From Frateuria hangzhouensis (lineage in GTDB: Bacteria > Pseudomonadota > Gammaproteobacteria > Xanthomonadales > Rhodanobacteraceae), in assembly GCF_026410505.1 (NCBI RefSeq), contig NZ_JAPMIU010000004.1, positions 62,001 through 126,000 on the forward strand: DNA of 64,000 bases, in the 5' to 3' direction. The position numbers and the translations under genes are program-made. The notes beneath the pieces were generated by a model. The model ran no database searches. It had not been told where the DNA came from and worked only from the letters and a program-made list of their open reading frames with translations. Positions 40,341 through 48,127 of the stretch are shown in pieces (the first letter of the stretch is position 1; every line of letters starts with the position of its first letter).

Positions 40341-40766
40341 ATGGCGAAGGACAACCTTGTATTGCTGGTGGAAGACGACTCGGACACGCGCGAGGTTATG
40401 GCGCTGTTGCTTGACGCGGCCGGCTACCAGGTGCTTTCCGCACGCGATGCCAGCAGCGGCATCCGGCTCATGGACGAACAGCCCCAGATCGACGTGATCG
40501 TCACCGACGTCAACATCGGCGGCGGCCAGGACGGCATCAGCATGACCGAGGAACTGCGCCGGCGCGGCTCGAACGCCGCCGTGGTGGTGATCTCCGGCGA
40601 TCCGGAAGCCTCCAGCGACCGGCTCGGCCCGACCGCCACCTTCCTGCCCAAGCCGTACGATCGCAAGGCGCTGCTGGCGGCCATCGCCGACGCCCGCGCC
40701 AAGAACGCCCGCGCCTGCGCCGTCGCGAATGAGGGCACGCCGCCCTATCCCGGTTTATCTCGCTAG
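40341..40766 (+). CDS. single-domain response regulator (REC)
   Basis: A 141-residue stand-alone receiver domain. It shows the acidic pair in LLVEDDSD (12-13), the phospho-acceptor Asp56 in VIVTDVNIGG, Ser/Thr in VVVISGD and the conserved Lys in LPKPYD. No output domain follows. ATG 40341 has a good Shine-Dalgarno sequence (GGAGGGG). It lies directly upstream of a PAS hybrid histidine kinase on the same strand, so it is probably a phosphorelay partner of that kinase. Confidence 0.9.
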   Translation: MAKDNLVLLVEDDSDTREVMALLLDAAGYQVLSARDASSGIRLMDEQPQIDVIVTDVNIGGGQDGISMTEELRRRGSNAAVVVISGDPEASSDRLGPTATFLPKPYDRKALLAAIADARAKNARACAVANEGTPPYPGLSR

Positions 40767-40907
40767 CTACTTGAGGTAGCTTCGGTTGGAGCCCGCCATG
40801 CGCAACCCGGTCGCGCCGCGGCTGCAATCCTTTTGCCCGGGACCCAGATACCGATGACACCGTCGTGGACGGCCGTGGCGCGGTGCTTGCTGTGCAAGGA
40901 CGGTGGC

Positions 40908-42851
40908 ATGGAGACGAGCGCAACCAACGCCTACCAACTGCTGGTGCAGTCCATCCGGGACTACGCCATCTTCATGGTCGACCGCCAAGGCCGCATCCGC
41001 AGCTGGAATGCCGGCGCCGAGCAGATCCACGGCCATCGAGCCGCCGACATCGTCGGCCGGGCGTTCGCGTTGCTGCATACCGAAGAGGAGCGCCACGGCG
41101 GTCGCCCCGAACTGATCCTGCACATGGCCGCCGCGCACGGCCGCTTCCAGGAGGAGGCCGAACGGCTGCGCCGCGACGGCAGCCGCTTCTGGGCGCACGT
41201 GGTGTGCGACGCGATGCGCGACGAGCACGGCAGCCTGCTCGGCTTTGCCATGGTTACCCGCGACATCACCGAGCGGCGGCTCACCGAAACGCAGTTGCGC
41301 GAGGTGGATCGGCGCTTCCGCCTGTTCGTCGACGGCGTCACCGACTGCGCGATCTGCATGCTCGACGCCAACGGCATCGTCACTGACTGGAATACCGGTG
41401 CCGAACGCATCAAGGGCTACACCGCCTCGGAGATCATCGGCCGGCCGCTGTCGCAGTTCTTCGTCAATCCGCTGGTGGCGCAGACCGCGATGACGGTGGC
41501 CAGCGAGGCCGGCCGCTACGACGTGGTCGACTGGCAGGTGCGCAAGGACGGCTCGCGCTTCATGGCCGAGATCGCCGTCGACGCGATCCGCGACAACGAC
41601 GGCCGACTGCTGGGCTTTGCCAAGATCACCCGCGACATCACCGAGCGCGTGGATGCCGAGCGGCACCTGGAGGACACCCGCGCGCAGCTGTTCCAGTCGC
41701 AGAAGATCGAGGCGCTGGGCCAGCTTACCGGCGGCATGGCGCACGATTTCAACAATCTCCTGCAGGGCATCATCGGCTCGCTGGAAGTGGTCGAGATGCG
41801 TCTGGCCGCCGGCCGCCAGGACGTCGACCGCTTTCTCGGCAACGCGCTGGAGTCGGCCAAGCGGGCGGCCACGCTGACCCATCGCCTGCTCGCCTTCGCG
41901 CGGCGCCAGCCGCTGGCGCCGCGCAGCGTCAACCTGAACGATCTGGTCGCGCAGATCGCCGAACTGCTGCCGGCCACGCTGGGCGAACGGGTCGAGCTGA
42001 AGCTGGATCTGGCGCCCTCGCTGCTGCCGGTGATGTGCGATCCCAACCTGCTCGAGAGCGCGATCCTCAACCTTTCGATCAATGCCCGCGACGCCATGCC
42101 CGAGGGCGGCCGCCTGACCATCCGCACCGCTTCGGTGCCGCCGGGCGAAGGCCCGCTGCACCGGCCGCACAGCCTGCGCGATGCGCCGACGCTGCTGCTG
42201 CAGGTCAGCGACACCGGCGTGGGCATGAGCGCCGACGTGCGCGCGCGCGCATTCGATCCGTTCTTCACCACCAAGCCCAAGGGCCGCGGCACCGGGTTGG
42301 GGCTGTCGATGATCCATGGCTTCGTCAGCCAGTCGCGCGGTGCCATCGAGCTGGACAGCGAACCGGGCCGCGGCACCACCGTGTCGGTCTACCTGCCCAG
42401 CGGCGAGCGCCGCAGCATGCGTGCGCTGGACGACCGCAACCCGGGCCGGGACTGGGAACCTGCCGCCGGCGAAACCATCCTGCTGGTGGAGGACGAGGAC
42501 GTGGTGCGCGACCTCATCGCCGGCAAGCTGCGCGAGCTGGGCTACCGCGTGATGGAGGCGCGCGACGGCCACGCCGGCCTGTCGCGGATCGAATCGGCCG
42601 AGCACATCGACATGGTGGTCTCCGACATCGGCCTTCCGGGCCTCACCGGCCTGCAGATGATCGAGATCGGGCGGCATCACCGGCCGGACCTGAAGGTGCT
42701 GTTCGTGACCGGCTACGCCGAGACGATGCCGGAGGACTGGACGCTCGACGCCAACACCGACCTGCTGACCAAGCCGTTCGAGTTCGACACCCTGGTCCAG
42801 CGCATGCGCACGCTGCTGCCTACTCCGCTCGAGCGCGCGCAAATCCCATAG
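40908..42851 (+). CDS. PAS-PAS hybrid histidine kinase with C-terminal receiver
   Basis: A 647-residue soluble kinase with no membrane segment. Two PAS domains (residues ~8-125 and ~130-250) each end in a DITER linker. The phospho-accepting His279 is in MAHDFNNLL. The ATPase domain shows LSINARDAMPEGG (N box), SDTGVGMSADV (G1) and GRGTGLGLSM (G2). A receiver follows from ~residue 520 with phospho-Asp573 in VVSDIGLPG. ATG 40908 is chosen because AAGGA precedes it; an in-frame ATG also lies at 40854. PAS domains suggest cytoplasmic redox, light or small-molecule sensing; the signal is unknown. Possible targets are the neighbouring REC protein and the sigma54 activator. Confidence 0.9.
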   Translation: METSATNAYQLLVQSIRDYAIFMVDRQGRIRSWNAGAEQIHGHRAADIVGRAFALLHTEEERHGGRPELILHMAAAHGRFQEEAERLRRDGSRFWAHVVCDAMRDEHGSLLGFAMVTRDITERRLTETQLREVDRRFRLFVDGVTDCAICMLDANGIVTDWNTGAERIKGYTASEIIGRPLSQFFVNPLVAQTAMTVASEAGRYDVVDWQVRKDGSRFMAEIAVDAIRDNDGRLLGFAKITRDITERVDAERHLEDTRAQLFQSQKIEALGQLTGGMAHDFNNLLQGIIGSLEVVEMRLAAGRQDVDRFLGNALESAKRAATLTHRLLAFARRQPLAPRSVNLNDLVAQIAELLPATLGERVELKLDLAPSLLPVMCDPNLLESAILNLSINARDAMPEGGRLTIRTASVPPGEGPLHRPHSLRDAPTLLLQVSDTGVGMSADVRARAFDPFFTTKPKGRGTGLGLSMIHGFVSQSRGAIELDSEPGRGTTVSVYLPSGERRSMRALDDRNPGRDWEPAAGETILLVEDEDVVRDLIAGKLRELGYRVMEARDGHAGLSRIESAEHIDMVVSDIGLPGLTGLQMIEIGRHHRPDLKVLFVTGYAETMPEDWTLDANTDLLTKPFEFDTLVQRMRTLLPTPLERAQIP

Positions 42852-42872
42852 GGCGGGCTTCGGTCCACCGGG
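42850..42872. repeat. degenerate family A repeat
   Basis: ATAGGGCGGGCTTCGGTCCACC overlaps the stop codon of the hybrid kinase gene (TAG 42849-42851) and is a decayed copy of the family A unit. Confidence 0.5.
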
Positions 42873-42914
42873 CCACACGCGCGTGGATGGACTGAATGGC
42901 GATCCCCTGACTTG

Positions 42915-42932
42915 CAGGCAGGCGCCTGCCTG
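42915..42932. promoter_or_regulatory. perfect 18-bp palindrome, candidate activator-binding site
   Basis: CAGGCAGGC-GCCTGCCTG is a perfect palindrome with flanking TT/AA symmetry (TTG...TAA). It lies ~75-95 bp before a -24/-12 promoter-like site, a usual distance for a sigma54 enhancer. A GCCTGCCTG half-site recurs at 46813-46821, upstream of a second such promoter. It lacks a loop and T-tract, so it is not a terminator. Confidence 0.35.
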
Positions 42933-43007
42933 TAAAAACTGCCGGGCCCGGTAAAAGCTGCAACGGCCGTACGCGTGGCCGGGCCTGTCGCCGTTCGCGC
43001 AGCGTGC

Positions 43008-43024
43008 TTGGCACGTGGCTTGTA
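43008..43024 (+). promoter_or_regulatory. candidate sigma54 (-24/-12) promoter before the proline-rich gene
   Basis: TTGGCACG-TGGC-TTGTA matches the consensus TTGGCACG-N4-TTGCW except T for C in the -12 GC. GG (43010-43011) and the -12 G (43022) are 10 nt apart. The start point would fall near 43035, 26 nt before ATG 43061. Confidence 0.5.
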
Positions 43025-43060
43025 TGACCCAAGGGTGATCCTCCTTCCACGAGGTCTCCC

Positions 43061-43330
43061 ATGCATCTGTTCCTGCCCTGTCCGCCGGCCGTCCGACCGA
43101 TCCGCATGCCACGCATGCCGATCGGTGGGATGGTGCCGTCCAAGCCGGTCGGCGATCCCGAATCGCTACCGCCCGATCCCACGCCACCGCAGCCCTACGA
43201 CCCGGGAGACCCGGTACGCGCGCCGCGGCCGCGCGAGCCGGACATGCCGGCGATCGATCCGCATGAGCCCGGCCTGCCGGTGCCGCGCATCGGCGAGCCC
43301 GGCACACCCACGCGCTGCTGGTTGAACTGA
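43061..43330 (+). CDS. proline-rich small protein, unknown function
   Basis: An 89-residue protein, about a quarter proline, with repeated acidic-proline turns (PTPPQPYDPGDPVRAPRPRE, DPHEPGLPVPRIGEPGTPTR). It has no recognisable domain, signal peptide or membrane helix, and is likely disordered. ATG 43061 has a GAGG ribosome-binding site. A near-consensus sigma54 promoter lies just upstream, and a second one lies between this gene and the BON-domain gene. It is not recognised as a named family. Its coding nature rests on start signals, context and the absence of a better frame. Confidence 0.55.
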   Translation: MHLFLPCPPAVRPIRMPRMPIGGMVPSKPVGDPESLPPDPTPPQPYDPGDPVRAPRPREPDMPAIDPHEPGLPVPRIGEPGTPTRCWLN

Positions 43331-43350
43331 CGCAAAAGTTGACATCGACG

Positions 43351-43367
43351 CTGGCAATTTTTTCGCA
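43351..43367 (+). promoter_or_regulatory. candidate sigma54 (-24/-12) promoter before the BON-domain gene
   Basis: CTGGCAATTTTTTCGCA keeps both invariant pairs, GG (43353-43354) and GC (43365-43366), with 10 nt between them, and has a T-rich spacer. The -12 box is TCGCA instead of TTGCA. The start point would be near 43378, 32 nt before ATG 43410. Confidence 0.5.
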
Positions 43368-43409
43368 CGTTGCCATCCGACGTGGCCCATTGCCCCCAAA
43401 GGAGTCCCC

Positions 43410-44411
43410 ATGAGCCGACACGACGACGACGAACGCTCGCGCTACCGCACTCGCGGTGACGATATCCGCGAACGCAACCTGCGCGATCCCTACGAGGCGC
43501 GGCGGCAGGTACGCACCTACGAAAGCGACGACGGCTGGGCCGCCGAGCATCCCTGGCAGGCCGCGCATCCGCCCCGCGACGAGGGCCGCCGGGCCGAACG
43601 GTCGGCCCGCGACGGCGGCTACCGCGACGACGAGGAGCTGTGGTCGCGCCCGCGCGATGCCCGCGGCGACGCGCGCTACGGGCTGGATACCGAGGCCGAA
43701 CGTCATTTCGCACAGGAGCATCCGAACCCGGGCTCGCGCCACCGCGAGCACGGCCGCGACCGCGGCGACCACCGCCAGAGCAACAGTGGCTACGACGCCA
43801 CGCGCGCCTATGGCCAGGGCAGCCGGCAGGACGATGCGCGCAGCGACTACGCGCACGCGAGCTGGACGCAGGAACACGACTACCAGGGCCCGCGCTACGG
43901 CACGACCCACCGGCCCGGTCGCGGCGGAGAAGGCAGCCAGCGCGCGCACGAGGACACCTACGGCAGCGCGGGGTTCCGCCAGCAGGGCAAGCGCTACTGG
44001 TTCGACGGCAGCGACGAGCGCGGCCACTTTCGCGGCACCCCGCCGCGGGGCTACCAGCGCAGCGACGAACGCCTGCGCGAGCTGGCCTGCGAGCGCCTCA
44101 CCGACGCCGACCTGGATGCCAGCGACATCGAGGTCAAGGTCAGTCAGGCTACGGTCACACTCGAAGGCAGCGTGAGTGCGCGCTGGATGAAGCATCAGGC
44201 CGAAGACCTCATCGACGACCTGGGCGGCGTCAAGGACATCCAGAACCACCTGCGCGTCGATCGCGGCGAGGGCGACGCGGGCGGCGCGCAGGCCTTGCCT
44301 GGCGCCATCGGTTCGCCGGCGCAAGGCAGCAGCGCCGGCGGCGGTTCATCGAAGCCGGCGACCGGCGCGAGCGATCCGGGAGGCGATATCGGCGGACGCA
44401 GCAGACATTAG
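43410..44411 (+). CDS. BON-domain protein with long hydrophilic N-terminus
   Basis: A 333-residue very hydrophilic protein. Residues 1-205 are rich in Arg, Asp, Gly and His with short repeated patterns (such as AEHPWQAAHP and AQEHPNPGSRHREHGRD) and look disordered. Residues ~212-285 form a BON domain: LRELACERLTDADLDASDIE, VTLEGSVSARWMKHQAEDLI and a final VKDIQNHLRV. BON domains bind phospholipid or surface polymers; this one lacks a signal peptide, so its location is uncertain. The tail is Gly/Ser-rich. A strong AAAGGAG lies before ATG 43410. Relatives occur near stress genes in Xanthomonadales and Burkholderiales. Confidence 0.85.
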   Translation: MSRHDDDERSRYRTRGDDIRERNLRDPYEARRQVRTYESDDGWAAEHPWQAAHPPRDEGRRAERSARDGGYRDDEELWSRPRDARGDARYGLDTEAERHFAQEHPNPGSRHREHGRDRGDHRQSNSGYDATRAYGQGSRQDDARSDYAHASWTQEHDYQGPRYGTTHRPGRGGEGSQRAHEDTYGSAGFRQQGKRYWFDGSDERGHFRGTPPRGYQRSDERLRELACERLTDADLDASDIEVKVSQATVTLEGSVSARWMKHQAEDLIDDLGGVKDIQNHLRVDRGEGDAGGAQALPGAIGSPAQGSSAGGGSSKPATGASDPGGDIGGRSRH

Positions 44412-44662
44412 GGGTGTCGCCGGATGCCCCGGGGGGCGGACACGCGTGCGGCATGCGCTGAGCGCGTGTCAGGCATCGCCTACAAGCTAGAACAACTCTT
44501 CGACGCAGCTTGCACTTCGCTTGCGGCAAGGTCGGTGCTGTCCACGCCGATCCGCCATGCGCTGCACAGCTGCGGCTGTCGCCGTGGATGCACGGGTACG
44601 CATGGCGCACCCGCTCCCTCCACGCGACAGCCTGTGGTCGATGACCCCACCCCGGTGAAATT

Positions 44663-46003
44663 GTGCCGACGAACGCTTCCATCCTGCTCGTTGACGACGA
44701 CCTCCAATTCCTAGACGTGGTAACTGCCTTCGCCGAATCGAAAGAATGCACCGTCACCGGCGCCGCCAGCCTTGCGCATGCGCTCAAGCTCGTCGCCGAA
44801 CAACGCTTCGACCTGCTGATGCTCGACCTGTCACTACCGGACGGGCACGGGCTGGAGCTGATCGGCCGGCTGGACCCGCAGCAGGCTGGACAGGTGGTCG
44901 TGGTGACCGGACACCCCTCGGTGGAGACCGCCGTGCGCGCACTGCAACTGCCCGTGCTGGATTACCTGATCAAGCCGATCGACGGCGTCCAGCTCAACCG
45001 CCTGCTCGACCAGGCGATCGCCGCGGCCAAGCTGTGTGCCGCGCCGGAGGGTGGTGACGAGCGCTGCGGCGAGCTGATCGGCGCCAGTGCGGTGATGCAA
45101 CGCCTGTTCGACAAGATCCGCCGCGTCGCGCCGCTGGACGTGACCGTGCTGATCTACGGCGAAAGCGGCACCGGCAAGGAGCTGGCCGCGCGCGCGCTGC
45201 ACGAGTTCAGCGAGCGCAGCGGGCGCTTTGTCGCGGTCAACTGCGGCGCGATCGCGCCGGACCTGCTCACCAGCCAGTTGTTCGGCCACGAGCGCGGCAG
45301 CTTCACCGGCGCGGTGAAAGACCACGCCGGCTTCTTCGAACAGGCACAGGGCGGCACGCTGTTCCTGGACGAATGCACCGAGATGCCGCTGCAGTTGCAG
45401 ACCCACCTGCTGCGCGTGTTGGAGGAGCGCGACGTCACCCGCGTCGGCGCCAGCGCCAGCAAGCCGGTGGACGTGCGCGTGATCGCCGCGACCAACCGCG
45501 ACCCGCTGCAGGCTGTGCGCGAGGGCGTGCTGCGCGCCGACCTCTACTACCGCCTGATGGATTTTCCCCTGGCGATGCCGCCGCTGCGCGACCACGCCAG
45601 CGACATCCCGCTGCTGGCCCAGCGCTTCCTGGACCGGCTCAATGATCGCTACGGCACCACGCGGCGGTTCGCGCCCGATGCCACGCGCCGGCTACTGACT
45701 TACGACTGGCCCGGCAACGCGCGCGAGCTCAAGCACGCCGTGCAACGGGCCTGGGTGATGTCCGGCGAAGAGCTGGACATGCACATCGCACAACCGCCGC
45801 AGCACCCGCTGCACCAGGCACACGAGCACGGCAGCATGCCTTTCCGCATCGGCATGACCATCGAGGAAATGGAAAAGCAGATGCTGCTGCGCACGCTGGC
45901 GCATTTCGACAACGACAAGACGCGAACGGCCGAGGCGCTGGGGGTCAGCCTCAAGACGATCTACAACAAGCTGTCGCGCTACCAGCACGAAGACCGCGAA
46001 TGA
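44663..46003 (+). CDS. sigma54-dependent response regulator (NtrC family, REC-AAA+-Fis)
   Basis: A 446-residue enhancer-binding activator. The receiver (1-120) has acidic residues DDD 11-13, phospho-Asp55 in LLMLDLSLPD and Lys in LIKPID. The AAA+ domain shows Walker A GESGTGKE at ~166-173, the sigma54-contact loop GSFTGA at 212-217, Walker B GGTLFLDECTEM and the arginine-finger region. The C-terminus carries a Fis-type helix-turn-helix (TRTAEALGVSLKTIYNKL). GTG 44663 is used. Its intact sigma54 loop and the three -24/-12 sites in flanking spacers suggest it drives nearby genes. The overlapping GAF gene follows. Confidence 0.93.
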   Translation: MPTNASILLVDDDLQFLDVVTAFAESKECTVTGAASLAHALKLVAEQRFDLLMLDLSLPDGHGLELIGRLDPQQAGQVVVVTGHPSVETAVRALQLPVLDYLIKPIDGVQLNRLLDQAIAAAKLCAAPEGGDERCGELIGASAVMQRLFDKIRRVAPLDVTVLIYGESGTGKELAARALHEFSERSGRFVAVNCGAIAPDLLTSQLFGHERGSFTGAVKDHAGFFEQAQGGTLFLDECTEMPLQLQTHLLRVLEERDVTRVGASASKPVDVRVIAATNRDPLQAVREGVLRADLYYRLMDFPLAMPPLRDHASDIPLLAQRFLDRLNDRYGTTRRFAPDATRRLLTYDWPGNARELKHAVQRAWVMSGEELDMHIAQPPQHPLHQAHEHGSMPFRIGMTIEEMEKQMLLRTLAHFDNDKTRTAEALGVSLKTIYNKLSRYQHEDRE

Positions 46004-46004
46004 C

Positions 46005-46721
46005 ATGAATGCACGCCCGGCAAGCTCCGCCATCACCCCCATCCCCCTGCCGCTGCCGACCACCCTGCAAGCGCTCGACGCCTCCTCCGCGGATCAGGCG
46101 ATCACCCGCCTGTTGCAGCACGTCGGCATGCAGTGGCACGCCGAGGTCTGCCTGCTGGTGGCGCCGCATCGCCCGAGCGGGCAGGGCCGCTATTGCTGGC
46201 AGCTGCCGCCGCCGCCAGCCACGCGCCGCGAGGCGCGCGCGCTGGCCGGGCAACTGGCCGCGCAATCACTGCGCACGGCGCGCACCGTGGAGCGCACCGA
46301 TGCACATGAGCGCAGCGGCACCGCCCGCCTGCGCGCGATCGCCCTGCCCTGCCGGCGCCAACGCCGGCCTGCCGCCGCGCTGGGCCTGGCGCTGTACCGG
46401 CCGCGCACGCTCGACGCCGAGGAACGCGCGGCGCTGGCCCATGTCGGCGCCTGGCTGGCCGTGCTGCTGCAGCGCGAACGGCGCGAAGCCAACGAACAGG
46501 AACAGAGCGCCGACCCGGTGCCAGTGGTCGACGCGATCAACAACGCGCTCAACGTCATCCTGATGCGCACGGACCTGGCCGCGCTGATGCTCGAACGCGA
46601 GGAACACGCCAAGGTGCTCGCCGTGCTCAACCAGATCGGCCGCGGCTGCCTGCGCTGTGCCGAACTGGCCCGCGGCCTGCTCGCCGACCCGCCCCCGCCA
46701 CCCCCGTCCGAAATCAACTGA
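46005..46721 (+). CDS. GAF-like protein ending in a degenerate histidine-kinase dimerisation domain
   Basis: A 238-residue soluble protein. Residues ~25-165 look like a GAF-type sensor (QAITRLLQHVGMQWHAEVCL, then LGLALYRPRTLDAEERAALA). Residues 173-230 align well with the kinase helix pair: DAINNALNVILMRTDLAALM corresponds to HDFNNLLQGIIGSLEVVEMR of the hybrid kinase here, ending in a matching LARGLLA. The phospho-His is replaced by Asp176 and no ATPase domain follows. It starts 1 nt after the sigma54 activator stop, so they are co-expressed. It may bind or modulate kinases or the activator; this is inference. Confidence 0.7.
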   Translation: MNARPASSAITPIPLPLPTTLQALDASSADQAITRLLQHVGMQWHAEVCLLVAPHRPSGQGRYCWQLPPPPATRREARALAGQLAAQSLRTARTVERTDAHERSGTARLRAIALPCRRQRRPAAALGLALYRPRTLDAEERAALAHVGAWLAVLLQRERREANEQEQSADPVPVVDAINNALNVILMRTDLAALMLEREEHAKVLAVLNQIGRGCLRCAELARGLLADPPPPPPSEIN

Positions 46722-47114
46722 CGCTTCGCCGCGAGCGACCTGCCCGGCTCAAGGGCGGCTGACCCGCTAGGCCTTGGCGCGAATGTTCGCCTTCATGCTT
46801 TGCGACTGCGCTGCCTGCCTGCCCTCGCCCCGCCCGGCCATCCAAACGTCTACCCGCGCTGCACGCTGCCGTCACCGCCCCTAGCTGCCCGACTCGGCAA
46901 GTTTTCCAAGCGGCTTTGTAGTTTTGCCGCGACCGCTTCCGAGCAGGCACGACAGCGTTCAGCCTGTCGACGACGTTGCCGGCGTTACGGCGGCGTTCGC
47001 CGCACTTTCGTTACTGGCATGGATGTTGCGATCACCCGGCAGCCGCCGCGCAACGCGGCGTGCCGTCGGGCCCCCGCTGCTCGACGTCCCCGAACGCACA
47101 AAGAGAGCACCGAC
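46722..47114. other. 393-bp intergenic region upstream of the KGG gene
   Basis: It contains a -24/-12 promoter-like site at 47014-47030, a CTGCCTGCCTGCC stretch at 46811-46823 related to the palindrome at 42915, and an inverted repeat GACAG/CTGTC near 46950. Open frames that cross it show no family features and appear non-coding. Confidence 0.45.
47014..47030 (+). promoter_or_regulatory. candidate sigma54 (-24/-12) promoter before the KGG gene
   Basis: CTGGCATG-GATG-TTGCG matches the sigma54 consensus at both invariant pairs, GG (47016-47017) and GC (47028-47029), with the required 10 nt between them. The start point would be near 47041, about 74 nt before ATG 47115. Confidence 0.6.
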
Positions 47115-47420
47115 ATGTCCAGCAAGAACCCAGGCAGCGGCACCAGCAAGCGCGGCTTCGCCAGCATGGACGAGGAACGCCAGCGCGAGATCGCCAGCGA
47201 AGGTGGCCGTGCGGCGCATGCCAGCGGCCACGCCCATCAGTTCACGTCCGAGGAGGCGCGCCGCGCCGGCCAGAAAGGTGGCGAGGCGGTGAGTTCCAAC
47301 CGCGAACACATGGCAGCGATCGGCCGCAAGGGCGGCGAAGCCAGCCATGGCCGCCGCGGCGGCGAGGGCGTGCAGGCCCGGTCCGGCCGGGAGGGCCAGA
47401 AGAACGAGGAAGGCGATTGA
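47115..47420 (+). CDS. KGG-repeat stress-induced hydrophilic protein
   Basis: A 101-residue glycine-rich hydrophilin with three KGG-type repeats: FASMDEERQREIASEGGRAA, FTSEEARRAGQKGGEAVSSN and HMAAIGRKGGEASHG. These match the PF10685 KGG motif of GsiB and YciG-like proteins, which are induced by stress and starvation and are probably disordered protectants. ATG 47115 has a GAGAG ribosome site. A good sigma54 promoter candidate lies upstream, and the DUF4142 gene follows after 52 bp, probably in the same transcript. Confidence 0.9.
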   Translation: MSSKNPGSGTSKRGFASMDEERQREIASEGGRAAHASGHAHQFTSEEARRAGQKGGEAVSSNREHMAAIGRKGGEASHGRRGGEGVQARSGREGQKNEEGD

Positions 47421-47472
47421 CCGGGCCCCGCGCAAGCGGCGGCCCCGCAAACCCCCCACATAGGAGAACGAC

Positions 47473-48123
47473 ATGACCGCACGACGCATCACGCTGATGC
47501 TCGGTACATTGCTGCTGGCCGGCTTGGCCTGCACGGCTTTCGCGCAGGGCAACGCCAGCCCGGACCGCAGCGACAGCATGAGCAGAAGCATGAGCGGCAA
47601 CGGCAACCATGACGCGATGTTCATGCGCCACGCCGCCGCCGATTCGATAGCCGAGATCCGGATGGGCAAGATCGCGCTGGACAAATCGTCCTCGACGCAG
47701 GTCAAGCAACTGGCCCAGCGCATCATCGCCGACCACACCAACGCCAACAACCAGTTGATGAGCATCGCCGCGCGCAAGCAGGTCACCCTGCCGACCGAGC
47801 CGATGCCGATGGCCAGGCAGGAGGCCGACCGCCTGCAGGCGCTCAGCGGGACCGCCTTCGACCAGGCCTATGCCGACACCATGGTCAAGGATCATCGCAA
47901 GGCCATCAAGATGTTCGGCATGCAAAGCCAGAACGCCAGCGACAGCGACCTCAAGCAGTTCGCCAGCACCACGCTGCCGGCGCTGAAGACCCATCTTCAG
48001 ATGGCCGAGCAGATCGCCGGCAACCCGGACCGCGGACACGATGCCATGAGCCACCCCGATGGCACGCCGATGGACAACAGCGGCTCGATGGGCATGCCCG
48101 CTTCCGGCAGCAGTTCGCGTTGA
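47473..48123 (+). CDS. DUF4142 periplasmic protein
   Basis: A 216-residue exported protein with a clear Sec signal peptide (RRITLMLGTLLLAGLACTAF, cleavage after AFA). The DUF4142 helical domain spans residues ~50-185 (AADSIAEIRMGKIALDKSSS, LAQRIIADHTNANNQLMSIA, AYADTMVKDHRKAIKMF), a ferritin-like four-helix arrangement. The Met/Ser/Gly-rich tail may bind metal, though this is not shown. ATG 47473 has an AGGAG site. DUF4142 proteins often sit beside general stress genes, as here behind the KGG gene. Confidence 0.9.
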   Translation: MTARRITLMLGTLLLAGLACTAFAQGNASPDRSDSMSRSMSGNGNHDAMFMRHAAADSIAEIRMGKIALDKSSSTQVKQLAQRIIADHTNANNQLMSIAARKQVTLPTEPMPMARQEADRLQALSGTAFDQAYADTMVKDHRKAIKMFGMQSQNASDSDLKQFASTTLPALKTHLQMAEQIAGNPDRGHDAMSHPDGTPMDNSGSMGMPASGSSSR

Positions 48124-48127
48124 TGCC

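Noticed and set aside
42915-42932. Palindrome considered as a transcription terminator of the hybrid kinase gene
   Set aside because: It has no loop and no T-tract on the + strand (TAAAAAC follows), so it is better viewed as a protein-binding site.
44412-44662. A further sigma54 promoter or small RNA before the activator gene
   Set aside because: No TGGCA-N-TTGC pattern with correct spacing and no convincing hairpin plus T-tract was found.
46924-47292. A 122-codon frame starting with a hydrophobic helix upstream of and overlapping the KGG gene
   Set aside because: It has no ribosome site or family features, overlaps the candidate promoter, and the KGG gene in another frame is clearly real.
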